DNA of 64,000 bases from Ktedonobacter sp. SOSP1-85 (GTDB taxonomy: Bacteria > Chloroflexota > Ktedonobacteria > Ktedonobacterales > Ktedonobacteraceae), in the NCBI RefSeq assembly GCF_016587415.1, contig NZ_BNJI01000001.1:1713501-1777500 (forward strand). Direction: 5' to 3'. Positions 44,979-53,512 of the stretch are shown here, piece by piece. A program made the translations under genes and the position numbers. A model generated the notes under the pieces. It searched no databases. It was not told where the DNA came from and worked only from the letters and a program-made list of their open reading frames with translations. Within the stretch, counting starts at the first letter, position 1. Every line of letters begins with the position of its first letter.

Positions 44979-46037
44979 ATGGTGTCTGAACCGGACAAAC
45001 AATTATTTGATTTATCACCACAGCCAAGGCAGAACGTTACCTTGCGTGATGTTGCAGATGCCGCTGGCGTGACATTAGGGACAGCCTCTAAAGCAATAAA
45101 TGGGAGGGGGAAATTAAGCCCGGAAACGCGAGAACGTGTGCGTTCTGAAGCCAGGCGCCTGGGTTTTCGTTTTTTTAGCCTCCAAGAGGATGTTCCAGCA
45201 AGTCATGGTGTCATGGTTGGCGTATTAACAACCGACAACTATGGACGTTTTAGTCTTCCCCTCTTGATGGGGATTGAAGATGCCTTTGGGACACATCCGG
45301 TTTCAGCGATGCTCTGTAATTCACGTGATCAGAGTCGCGAGCAACAGCATTTGCAGCATTTACTGGCGCGCAAAGTTGATGGGATCGTGGTATCTGCCCG
45401 GCGTGAAGATTCGCGCCCGCCAATAAACATAGGGAGGACAGCAATACCTGTTGTCTATGCGTTTACCTATGTCGAAGACCCCAACGCTTTGTGCGTCTTA
45501 CCCGATGATGCTCAAGGCGCGAGACTAGCAACTGAACATCTTGTAAATCTGGGACGGCGTCAGCTTGCCCATATTACAGGTCCCAGTTATTTTGAAGCGG
45601 TCCGTTTACGCGAAGGAGCCATGCGCCAGGTGCTTGCTGAGCATGATATTGCGCTGCCCCACAATCGTGTCCTATCGGGCCCCTGGCAGGAAAGCTGGGG
45701 ATATACCGCAACGAATTTTCTCTTTGATCAAGATCCTTCGATTGACGCGCTTTTTTGTGGTAGTGACCAGTTGGCAAGAGGAGCTATGGAGGCATTACAA
45801 GCGCGCGGTCTACGTGTTCCAACCGATGTTTCCGTCGTAGGTTTTGACAATTGGGAACCCATGGCATGTGCAACTCGACCGCCGTTGACAACTGTAGATA
45901 TGAACCTTGCACAGGTGGGACGTTATGTGGGTGAAAGCTTGCTAGCGTTATTTGCTGGTGAGCAACGCTCTGGTATTGTGCGTCTTCCCTGTAGCTTGAT
46001 TTTACGCGGTTCAAGTGATCCCTCACAACCGGGGTAG
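44979..46037 (+). CDS. LacI family transcriptional regulator
   Basis: 352 aa. The N-terminal HTH is VTLRDVADAAGVTLGTASKAINGRGKLSPETRERV (broken here across helix boundaries), followed by the hinge helix EARRLGFR and a periplasmic-binding-protein-like sensor domain (VMVGVLTTDNYGRF, KVDGIVVSA, GHITGP-type loop HITGPSYFEA, DALFCGSDQLARGAMEAL, VSVVGFDNWEPM, PPLTTVDMNLAQVG). It probably represses the sugar transporter and GH127 genes directly downstream and is released by a sugar. AAGGAAA precedes the ATG. Confidence 0.93.
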   Translation: MVSEPDKQLFDLSPQPRQNVTLRDVADAAGVTLGTASKAINGRGKLSPETRERVRSEARRLGFRFFSLQEDVPASHGVMVGVLTTDNYGRFSLPLLMGIEDAFGTHPVSAMLCNSRDQSREQQHLQHLLARKVDGIVVSARREDSRPPINIGRTAIPVVYAFTYVEDPNALCVLPDDAQGARLATEHLVNLGRRQLAHITGPSYFEAVRLREGAMRQVLAEHDIALPHNRVLSGPWQESWGYTATNFLFDQDPSIDALFCGSDQLARGAMEALQARGLRVPTDVSVVGFDNWEPMACATRPPLTTVDMNLAQVGRYVGESLLALFAGEQRSGIVRLPCSLILRGSSDPSQPG

Positions 46038-46113
46038 TGAGCAAGAATGGAGGTAATCAGCACAGGAAGGAGTTCATGGAGACATTTTTCGTTGTATGAT
46101 CAGTTGATTGGCA

Positions 46114-46124
46114 ACGAATTTCGT
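46114..46124. promoter_or_regulatory. Candidate LacI-family operator
   Basis: The perfect palindrome ACGAATTTCGT lies between the regulator and binding-protein genes, about 130 bp before the latter's start. LacI-family sites are short palindromes, but most have a central CG pair, which is absent here, so the assignment is weak. Confidence 0.25.
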
Positions 46125-46252
46125 ATGGAAGTGGTCAGACGTTCTCTCGTTATGGTTGGTTGGTCTGAATGATGACAATGTTCCTCGATGGAAGAGGATG
46201 ATGTATCTCTGAGAGAGTTTCAGTATTTTCATCATTTATAAGGAGGTCATAG

Positions 46253-47551
46253 ATGACCCACAAACAACAAGAACCCTGGAAAGACATGATGACCGAAGTT
46301 CGTACCGGACAAATGAGCCGTCGAGCTTTTATTGTAAAAACGGCGGCCCTGGGTATCAGCACGAGCGCCGCAATTACGCTTCTTGAGGCATGTGGCGGCG
46401 CTGGTGGTAATGCCAGTTCCGGGCCCGTGACATTGACCATCTGGGATTATTTCAACCCTCCTGGTGCTGGATATCTACAGCTCCTGGCCGATTACCCCAA
46501 AGTCAAGCCAAATGTGAAGCTTCAGCACACAGCCATCCCTTTCGCTGACCTCAAACAGAAAATTATTCAGGGTGCAGCCGCCCGCCAGCTTCCTGACATC
46601 TTGGTTATTGATAACCCGGATCACCAGGCATTTTCTTCCATGGGTATTCTGGCAGATTTAACCTCACAAATCTCCTCGTGGGGGCAGGGAAAAGAATATA
46701 TTACCGGTCCCTGGACATCAACAACCTGGAAAAATAAAAACTACGGCATTCCAAATAATAGTAATTGCCTGGCGCTCTATTATAACGCGGATATGCTGAA
46801 GAAGGCCGGTGTCAACCCGCCTACAAATTGGGATGAACTGCATGATGCGGCGAAGAAGTTGACCACCAAGGGTGTCTATGGGCTATCGATGTCTCTGGTA
46901 CAAAGTGAAGAGGGAGCCTTCCAGTTCTTGCCATTTCTGTGGGAAGCAGGAGCGGACCTGAACTCGCTGGATAGTCCTGAGGCCACGACCGCCTTACAAT
47001 ACCTGGTCGATCTGACCAAAGAGAGACTGCTCTCAATGGATGCGTTGAACTGGACACAGCAGGACGCGATGACGCAGTGGACCGCTGGCAAATCCGCATT
47101 TTGTATTAATGGCCCCTGGAACCTTCCTGCTGCTCGCTCGAATGCCAAGTTTAACTGGGACGTTGTTCCTCTGCCACAAGGCAAGCAAGCAGCATCTATT
47201 CTGGGTGGTGAGAACTGGGCTATCACCGCAACCAGCCAGCACCAGGCCGAAGCATGGGAATTTATCAAGTGGACACAGGAACTGTCTGTTCTCAAGAAGT
47301 GCCTGCTGGGCAACGGAACACTACCGAGTCGTTTAGATCTGGGCAAGGACGCCGCATTCATCCAGGATCCCAAACAAGCTGTATTTGTCAATGCGCTTAC
47401 GACAGCTAAGCCGCGCGCGTATGGACCAAACTATCCAAAAATCTCGAATTACGTGCAGCAAGCGTTTCAGGCAGCAATTAGTGGACAGAAGTCCGCCTCA
47501 GCAGCTCTTCAAGTGGCCAGTCAAGCTGTAAAGCCTTTACTACCGTCCTAG
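46253..47551 (+). CDS. Sugar ABC transporter substrate-binding protein (family 1, Tat-type lipoprotein)
   Basis: 432 aa. MSRRAFIVKTAALG is a twin-arginine signal and LLEACGG a lipobox, so the protein is probably exported folded by Tat and then lipidated. The mature part is a family-1 solute-binding fold (VTLTIWDYFNPPG, LPDILVIDNPDHQAFSSMGIL broken by variable residues, YGIPNNSNCLALYYNADMLKKAG, AWEFIKWTQE). A very strong AAGGAGGT precedes the ATG. With the two permeases it forms a CUT1-type sugar importer; the ATPase is not encoded here and is presumably shared. Confidence 0.92.
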   Translation: MTHKQQEPWKDMMTEVRTGQMSRRAFIVKTAALGISTSAAITLLEACGGAGGNASSGPVTLTIWDYFNPPGAGYLQLLADYPKVKPNVKLQHTAIPFADLKQKIIQGAAARQLPDILVIDNPDHQAFSSMGILADLTSQISSWGQGKEYITGPWTSTTWKNKNYGIPNNSNCLALYYNADMLKKAGVNPPTNWDELHDAAKKLTTKGVYGLSMSLVQSEEGAFQFLPFLWEAGADLNSLDSPEATTALQYLVDLTKERLLSMDALNWTQQDAMTQWTAGKSAFCINGPWNLPAARSNAKFNWDVVPLPQGKQAASILGGENWAITATSQHQAEAWEFIKWTQELSVLKKCLLGNGTLPSRLDLGKDAAFIQDPKQAVFVNALTTAKPRAYGPNYPKISNYVQQAFQAAISGQKSASAALQVASQAVKPLLPS

Positions 47552-47659
47552 TGGTCATGCTTTGTAGAAGGAAGAGTAGACGTATTTCTCTTCGCAAGAG
47601 GAGAGTACGTTTACTCATTCTCCTGGGCCTTGCAGGTCACAGTAAGGAGGAAGTTTCCT

Positions 47660-48610
47660 GTGTCTACACTTGTCAATACCCCTCCGCAAGAGGCAAAGAC
47701 AGTGACTCAGCGTTCAGTGAGGCGGCGGAGAATAAGCAAAACGCTGGGCCCTTATCTCTTCTTATTACCAGCGACCCTGTTCCTACTTCTCTTTCTGGTG
47801 TATCCGGTTATCACCATGGTTATCTATAGCTTTGAGCAGGTGAACGTTGGTAGCCTATTGACTGGTATTACGCCATTTGTTGGCCTGGATAATTATCATA
47901 CAGTGATCTCTGACCCAAATTTTCGCGATTCTCTGGTCGTCTCACTGATCTTTACCATTGCCTCACTGGTTTTTCAATATATTATCGGCTTCGCGATGGC
48001 GTTGTTATTTAATCGGCGTATCCCCCTGGTTGGCGTGATGCGTGGTTCAGTGATGATTGCCTGGATGTTGCCGGTAATTGTAAGTGCCACGATCTTCAAA
48101 TGGATGTTGCAGAGTGACTCGGGTATTGTGAACTACGTCTTGCAAAGTTTGCATGTGGTCTCCTCACCTATTGACTGGCTTACGAACCCGAAATTGGCCC
48201 TATGGGCCGTGATCATTGCGAATATCTGGATTGGTATTCCCTTTAACATGTCGTTGCTTTTAGCTGGTTTGCAGGGAATTTCGGCGACCCTGTATGAGGC
48301 GGCGGTTGTTGATGGCGCAAATGGGTGGGGGCGTTTCTTGCATATTACGCTGCCATTGATGCGTTCAACCAGCTTGACAGTTTTGATGCTCGGGTTCATC
48401 TATACCTTGAATGTATTTGACCTGATTTATGTCATTACTGGCGGCGGCCCGGTCAATGCGACTGAAGCAATGCCATTGTATGCCTATCGTATTGCCTTCG
48501 GCCAGTTTGATCTTGGTTCAGGAGCGGCTGTTGCTACGTTGATGTTCCTGCTATTACTGGGCGTAAGCGCTATCTATCTGTTCCTGCTGAGACGAGAGGA
48601 GATTGCTTGA
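47660..48610 (+). CDS. Sugar ABC transporter permease (MalF/UgpA type)
   Basis: 316 aa with six membrane helices. LGPYLFLLPATLFLLLFLVYP opens the fold and LYEAAVVDGANGWGRFLHITLPLM is the EAA coupling loop (broken by variable positions). GTG 47660 is chosen because AAGGAGGA lies 8 nt upstream; the longer frame begins before that site. The 108-bp gap after the binding-protein gene has no long hairpin. It overlaps the next permease by one base. Confidence 0.9.
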   Translation: MSTLVNTPPQEAKTVTQRSVRRRRISKTLGPYLFLLPATLFLLLFLVYPVITMVIYSFEQVNVGSLLTGITPFVGLDNYHTVISDPNFRDSLVVSLIFTIASLVFQYIIGFAMALLFNRRIPLVGVMRGSVMIAWMLPVIVSATIFKWMLQSDSGIVNYVLQSLHVVSSPIDWLTNPKLALWAVIIANIWIGIPFNMSLLLAGLQGISATLYEAAVVDGANGWGRFLHITLPLMRSTSLTVLMLGFIYTLNVFDLIYVITGGGPVNATEAMPLYAYRIAFGQFDLGSGAAVATLMFLLLLGVSAIYLFLLRREEIA

Positions 48611-49488
48611 TGATGACTACACAAAAAGCTTATCGTGCTGCGAATAAACCTCCTCTCAATCGCAAATCCTGGAATACAATTATGCTGACAGTGTTAGGGA
48701 TTTTCTTTACGGTCGTAATGATCTTCCCTTTATACTGGGTCATTGTCAGTTCACTCAAAAATACGACAGAGCTGTTCAGCACACCACCGACGTTTTTTCC
48801 CCACCAGGTTGATTGGAGCCCTTATATCTCCAACTTTATCCAGAACACAGATATATGGCGCTATATGGGCAATAGTCTTCAGATTGCGCTTGGCACAATG
48901 CTATTGAGTTTGGTGCTAGGAGCACCAATGGCCTATGGATTGGCCCGGCTCCCAGTAAAGGGAAAACAGGGGATGTTACTGGCCTTTCTGGTTGTACAGA
49001 TGTTTCCCAGTATCATGCTAGCTCTCCCGTTGTTTGTGATCTTTTCGCAAATCGGCCTGGTGAACTCTATTCCGGCGGTAATCCTGGCAGTCACGACGCG
49101 TACCCTACCGTTTGCAACGCTCGTGATGCGTCCCTATTTTTTAAGCCTGCCGCGTGATCTGGAAGATGCAGCCTTTATTGATGGGTGTAGTTTATGGGGG
49201 GCATTCTACCGAATAATTATGCCGCTCTCGCGACCTGGCATATTGACGGTTGGTGCTCTCACCTTTTTGATGGGCTGGAGCGACTTTCTTTTCCCGCTGA
49301 CATTGATCTCTGATGATAACAAGCGCCCTTTAACATTGGGCATTTATAAGTTTATCGGAGAATATGGAGTACGCTGGAATGATCTGATGGCGGTTTCGGT
49401 CGTTGCGGCATTGCCAATTATCCTGGTTTTTATCTTCGGACAGCGTTATATTACCTCTGGTCTGGTAGCTGGCGCGGTGAAAGAGTAA
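48610..49488 (+). CDS. Sugar ABC transporter permease (MalG/UgpE type)
   Basis: 292 aa. MIFPLYWVIVSSLKNTTELF is the characteristic opening of MalG-type permeases, and LPRDLEDAAFIDGCSLWGAFYRIIMPLSRPG contains the EAA loop (split by family variation). The start codon overlaps the preceding stop (TGATG), indicating translational coupling. Partner of the preceding permease. Confidence 0.92.
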   Translation: MMTTQKAYRAANKPPLNRKSWNTIMLTVLGIFFTVVMIFPLYWVIVSSLKNTTELFSTPPTFFPHQVDWSPYISNFIQNTDIWRYMGNSLQIALGTMLLSLVLGAPMAYGLARLPVKGKQGMLLAFLVVQMFPSIMLALPLFVIFSQIGLVNSIPAVILAVTTRTLPFATLVMRPYFLSLPRDLEDAAFIDGCSLWGAFYRIIMPLSRPGILTVGALTFLMGWSDFLFPLTLISDDNKRPLTLGIYKFIGEYGVRWNDLMAVSVVAALPIILVFIFGQRYITSGLVAGAVKE

Positions 49489-49566
49489 TGGGATAGGGAA
49501 AAGCTGACCTGTATACAACACAAGCCCCCTGTGCTGGTACGATACGTATTGTGAAAGGAATAGGCT

Positions 49567-51486
49567 ATGACATCATCTTCTCCAACATCAACTCAGCAAG
49601 CAGATGCAAGGCGGGGTTCCAATGCTGTCGCGCATACAACGGTAACGATTGAGGATACATTCTGGGCACCACGTTTGCAGAGAGTGCGTGAAAACACCTT
49701 GCCAATGATGTATGAGCAAATGAAGCTGAATAACTATTTTGATTCAGAGAAGCGGGGTTGGAAGAGGGGAATGCATCCCATCCCCTATGTTTTCTGGGAG
49801 ACAGATATTACAAAGTGGGTTGAGGCAGCGAGTTTAAGTCTGGCGACCCATCCAGATGCTCAACTGGATACGTTGCTTGATACGACTATTGAGTTTATAC
49901 GCTCTATCCAACAGCCAGATGGCTACCTCAACATCTGGTTTACAGAAGTCGAGCCGGAGAAGCGCTGGTCAAATATGCGGGACCTGCATGAGCTCTATTG
50001 TGCGGGACACCTGATAGAGGCTGGCGTAGCTCATTTCCAGGGAACGGGTAAGCGCTCATTACTGGATATTGTGAGTCGTTACGCTGATTACCTTGATAGG
50101 ACCTTCGGGCTTGAAGAAGGCAAGAAGCGGGGATACAGCGGGCATCCAGAGATCGAACTGGCATTAGTCAAACTCTATCGTGTTACCGGAGAGAAGCGGT
50201 ACCTGAATTTGAGCCAGTACTTTGTTGATGAGCGTGGCAAACAGCCGCATTATTTTGATGAAGAAGCACGTTTGCGCGGGGATGATCCGCGCGATTTTTG
50301 GGCGCAGACGTATGAATACAATCAATCGCATATGCCGATACGAGAGCAGAGAGAGGTTGTTGGACATGCTGTGCGTGCAATGTATCTCTATAGTGCTATC
50401 GCTGACCTGGTCAAGGAGAGGTACGATGAGTCGTTATTTCAGACAGGTGAGCGTCTCTGGCATCATCTTGTGAGCAAGCGGCTCTATATCACCGGAGGTA
50501 TAGGTTCGACAGAGAAGAACGAGGGTTTCACGGAAGATTACGACCTGCCGAATCTGACTGCATATGCCGAATCTTGCGCCTCAATTGGTCTGGCCATGTG
50601 GAACCACCGCTTGCTCCAACTGGATGCGGATAGCCGCTATGCTGATCTGCTTGAACGAGCATTATACAACGGGATGCTAAGTGGTATTTCGCTTGATGGG
50701 AGCAAATATTTTTATGTTAATCCCCTGGAGAGCAAAGGTGATCATCACCGTGTAGGATGGTTCAAGTGTGCCTGTTGTCCACCAAATATAGCACGTACAT
50801 TAATGTCGTTGGGTCAATATGTCTATACGGTGAGCGATACAGACATTTTTACGCATTTATATATTCAAGGAACAGGTGAGCTTTCCGTTGGTGGGCACAA
50901 CGTGAAAGTGAAGCAGGAAACGAAGTATCCCTGGGATGGTGCGATCAGCCTGGAGATGACCCTTGATGAGCCTGCTGATTTTGGCCTGAACTTGCGTATT
51001 CCTGGTTGGTGTCAGGCTGCACAACTTTCTCTCAATGGTGAAGCTATTGTGCTTGATAACCATTTGCAAAAGGGGTATGTACGAATTGAGCGCCGCTGGC
51101 AGAGTGGTGATCAGATAGTACTTAATATGGCGATGCCGGTGATGCAAGTCTATGCACATCCAGATGTACGTGAGAATAGTAATCGAGTCGCCTTGCAACG
51201 CGGTCCCCTGATATATTGTCTGGAAGGTGCGGATAATGCAGTGCCGCTACATCATATCCGTCTACCTGAAACGGCTACACTGGAGAGCCACTTTGAGCCT
51301 GAGCTTTTAGGTGGGATCACCGTTATTGAGGGTCCGGCGACCGTTGTAGAGAGCGAGGATTGGTCGGAGACATTGTATAAAACGGCCCCTCCACAATCTC
51401 ATGCGCATACGCTCACTGCTATTCCCTATTATGTCTGGGATCATCGCCAGGCTGGTGAGATGTGCGTCTGGATCTCCACAAAATAA
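49567..51486 (+). CDS. GH127 beta-L-arabinofuranosidase
   Basis: 639 aa. The family is recognised by IEDTFWAPRLQRVREN, the (alpha/alpha)6-barrel segments YLNIWFTEVEPEKRW, DLHELYCAGHLIEAGVAHF (split), LYITGGIGSTEKNEGFTEDYDLPN, AYAESCASIGLAMWN, and the catalytic/zinc cysteine cluster WFKCACCPPN. In HypBA1 a glutamate and cysteines of this cluster coordinate zinc around the nucleophile cysteine. It releases L-arabinose from short beta-arabinofuranosides. There is no signal peptide, so it works on imported oligosaccharides, consistent with the adjacent LacI regulator and sugar importer. Confidence 0.92.
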   Translation: MTSSSPTSTQQADARRGSNAVAHTTVTIEDTFWAPRLQRVRENTLPMMYEQMKLNNYFDSEKRGWKRGMHPIPYVFWETDITKWVEAASLSLATHPDAQLDTLLDTTIEFIRSIQQPDGYLNIWFTEVEPEKRWSNMRDLHELYCAGHLIEAGVAHFQGTGKRSLLDIVSRYADYLDRTFGLEEGKKRGYSGHPEIELALVKLYRVTGEKRYLNLSQYFVDERGKQPHYFDEEARLRGDDPRDFWAQTYEYNQSHMPIREQREVVGHAVRAMYLYSAIADLVKERYDESLFQTGERLWHHLVSKRLYITGGIGSTEKNEGFTEDYDLPNLTAYAESCASIGLAMWNHRLLQLDADSRYADLLERALYNGMLSGISLDGSKYFYVNPLESKGDHHRVGWFKCACCPPNIARTLMSLGQYVYTVSDTDIFTHLYIQGTGELSVGGHNVKVKQETKYPWDGAISLEMTLDEPADFGLNLRIPGWCQAAQLSLNGEAIVLDNHLQKGYVRIERRWQSGDQIVLNMAMPVMQVYAHPDVRENSNRVALQRGPLIYCLEGADNAVPLHHIRLPETATLESHFEPELLGGITVIEGPATVVESEDWSETLYKTAPPQSHAHTLTAIPYYVWDHRQAGEMCVWISTK

Positions 51487-51517
51487 CCTGGAGATCGGTA
51501 ATTCTATTCAATTCTGT

Positions 51518-51561
51518 AACAACAGAGAAGAATCGCTAGATAGAGATTCTTCTCTGTTGTT
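51518..51561 (+). terminator. Terminator of the arabinoside operon
   Basis: A 17-bp perfect stem (51518-51534 with 51545-51561) with a 10-nt loop, followed by TTTTGG. It lies 32 bp after the GH127 stop: a classical intrinsic terminator. Confidence 0.88.
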
Positions 51562-52034
51562 TTTGGTAAATGACAGGCGGAACCTTGGCTCTGGCACACC
51601 TTCGAACCGTCATGCTCCCAGGCGCACCACCGTTGTTGTAGAGCAATTTGCAATTCCCCTCCACGTATGATGATAGAGCAGTCTCAGCAGCTCTAAAGGA
51701 AAGGCACGTGAGATTGAACCGAAACCGCCTGCGCCTCTACCCGGGCGCCAGTACCAGATCCAGCGCGTCCTGAATGGATGTACCCACATGGAAGACCCTG
51801 GCCGAGTCTTCCATGTCGCACCACCACTCCAACCGCCCCACTTCTCATTGCCTTTCCATCTTTTTTTCCTTATAGATCATCAGCATCTCTCGTTTTTATA
51901 AATAAGGTGACAATACCAAATTATGGATGATACCGCACTTATACACCTTGACAACGCCTCTCGCTCTTTTTATACTCAAAAGTAATGATCATAATTGATT
52001 TTTGACCATTACTTTCAAAGGAGGCAAAGGCAAT
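51562..52034. other. Non-coding gap with one small hairpin
   Basis: No plausible gene in about 470 bp. An 11-bp inverted repeat ACATGGAAGAC/GTCTTCCATGT (51786-51816) is the only structure noticed. The right end must carry the promoter of the binding-protein gene. Confidence 0.4.
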
Positions 52035-53381
52035 ATGAGAATCGGTAGACAATGGCAGCGGTCGCATACCAGTACCTGGAAAAGTACTACAATAGTGAGT
52101 CTTGGTATGCTGCTCCTGCTCCTCACCGCCTGCGGACCCACAGTCGCCACGGGAAGTCAAACAGGCGGCAAAGGCTCCACAACCATCAAAGTAGCCACTG
52201 ATTTCCCGGTGTCGGGACAGGATACCCCCAATGGCAAGCCCGCGCAGGATGGGGCAGAGATGGCAGTCCAGGAAGCAAATGCGCAGCATCTGATCCCTGG
52301 ATATAACATCGTCTTTGTTCCCAAAGACGACGTTGGAGCTCAGGGAACCTTTGATCCTGATATGGGGAAGAATAATGTTACTGCGCTGATTAATGATGCC
52401 CTCGTGGCAGGCATAGTAGGACCATTTAATAGTTCAGTAGCACAGGCGGAGATGCCCATTGCCAACCAAGCCCCCATTACCTTAATTAGCCCTTCCAACA
52501 CCAATACCTGTCTGACACAACGCGGACCCACGGTTAACTGCACCGGGGCACAGGATAAGGTGCCCATACTGCGCCCAACTGGAAAGGTAACCTATTTCCG
52601 CATCGCGACGACGGACGATCACCAGGGATCAGTCCTGGCGGATTACCTGTACCAGAAAAGAAACTATAGGAAAGTCTACGTTATAGACGATACGACGGTC
52701 TATGGTGTTGGACTGGCAAACATCTTTAGCAACGAGTGGCAAAAACTGGGAGGGCAACTCGTAGGGAACCGCGAAAGCAAGCAGAAGAGCAATGACTATG
52801 GTGGCACCATTGCTAATATTAAAAGCGCTAAACCCGACCTGGTATTCTACGGCGGCACCGATAGTCAGGGTGGTACCCAGTTACGCCAACAACTACTCAA
52901 CGACTCCGGAACCGCTAGCCTGGCCTTTGGTGGTGGCGATGGCATCGAAAACCCGGTCTTCGCCCAGGTCGTCGGCTCAACGGGTGGTCCAACCTTCGCC
53001 ACCATCGCCAAGGTGAATGAAACCGTACTCCCCTCGGCGAAAGACTTTATCACACGCTATAATCGCATATATGGCGAGAGCGATTATGGAGCATATAGCG
53101 CCGCTGGCTACGACTGCATGAATATCCTGCTGCAAGCGATCAAACGAGCCCTCGCCGACGGTGCTCAAACACCTAAAGACTCCAATGATGCCGCCGGCAG
53201 CAAATCTTTCCGTGAGGCCGTCATCGCAGCGATGCAAAAAACAGATTATAACGGCGTTACCGGGCACCACAACTTCACCGAAAACGGCGATACGACCAAT
53301 AAGGTCATCTCCGTCTGGCAAGTTGCTAATGTCAACGGCAAAGATACCTGGAAGTTCGTAGACCAGGTGGCCGCCAAGTAA
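52035..53381 (+). CDS. Branched-chain amino acid-type ABC substrate-binding lipoprotein
   Basis: 448 aa. The lipobox LLTACGP follows an N-terminal hydrophobic helix. The mature protein has the LivJ/LivK-type fold: IKVATDFPVSGQDTPNGKPAQDGAEMAVQEAN (split by variable positions), GIVGPFNSSVAQAEMPIANQAPITLISPSNTN, KVYVIDDTTVYGVGLANIF and DLVFYGGTDSQGG. AAAGGAGG precedes ATG 52035. No permease or ATPase genes lie beside it, so it is an orphan binding protein; the ligand may be an amino acid, amide or urea. Confidence 0.9.
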   Translation: MRIGRQWQRSHTSTWKSTTIVSLGMLLLLLTACGPTVATGSQTGGKGSTTIKVATDFPVSGQDTPNGKPAQDGAEMAVQEANAQHLIPGYNIVFVPKDDVGAQGTFDPDMGKNNVTALINDALVAGIVGPFNSSVAQAEMPIANQAPITLISPSNTNTCLTQRGPTVNCTGAQDKVPILRPTGKVTYFRIATTDDHQGSVLADYLYQKRNYRKVYVIDDTTVYGVGLANIFSNEWQKLGGQLVGNRESKQKSNDYGGTIANIKSAKPDLVFYGGTDSQGGTQLRQQLLNDSGTASLAFGGGDGIENPVFAQVVGSTGGPTFATIAKVNETVLPSAKDFITRYNRIYGESDYGAYSAAGYDCMNILLQAIKRALADGAQTPKDSNDAAGSKSFREAVIAAMQKTDYNGVTGHHNFTENGDTTNKVISVWQVANVNGKDTWKFVDQVAAK

Positions 53382-53408
53382 CCCAACCTTCTCCTTACCC
53401 CATCCTGG

Positions 53409-53450
53409 AAGGCTTCTGGGCATCGCGATAAAAAAATGCCCGGAAGCCTT
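53409..53450 (+). terminator. Terminator of the binding-protein gene
   Basis: A 15-bp stem with one T-G pair (53409-53423 with 53436-53450), loop containing A7, then TTTTGCC. It lies 28 bp after the stop and appears intact right next to the TnpB element. Confidence 0.8.
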
Positions 53451-53512
53451 TTGCCTCCCATCTCGATATGTAACCGTTGCTAAAATCTAGAACTATCTTG
53501 AACAAGGCCCAA

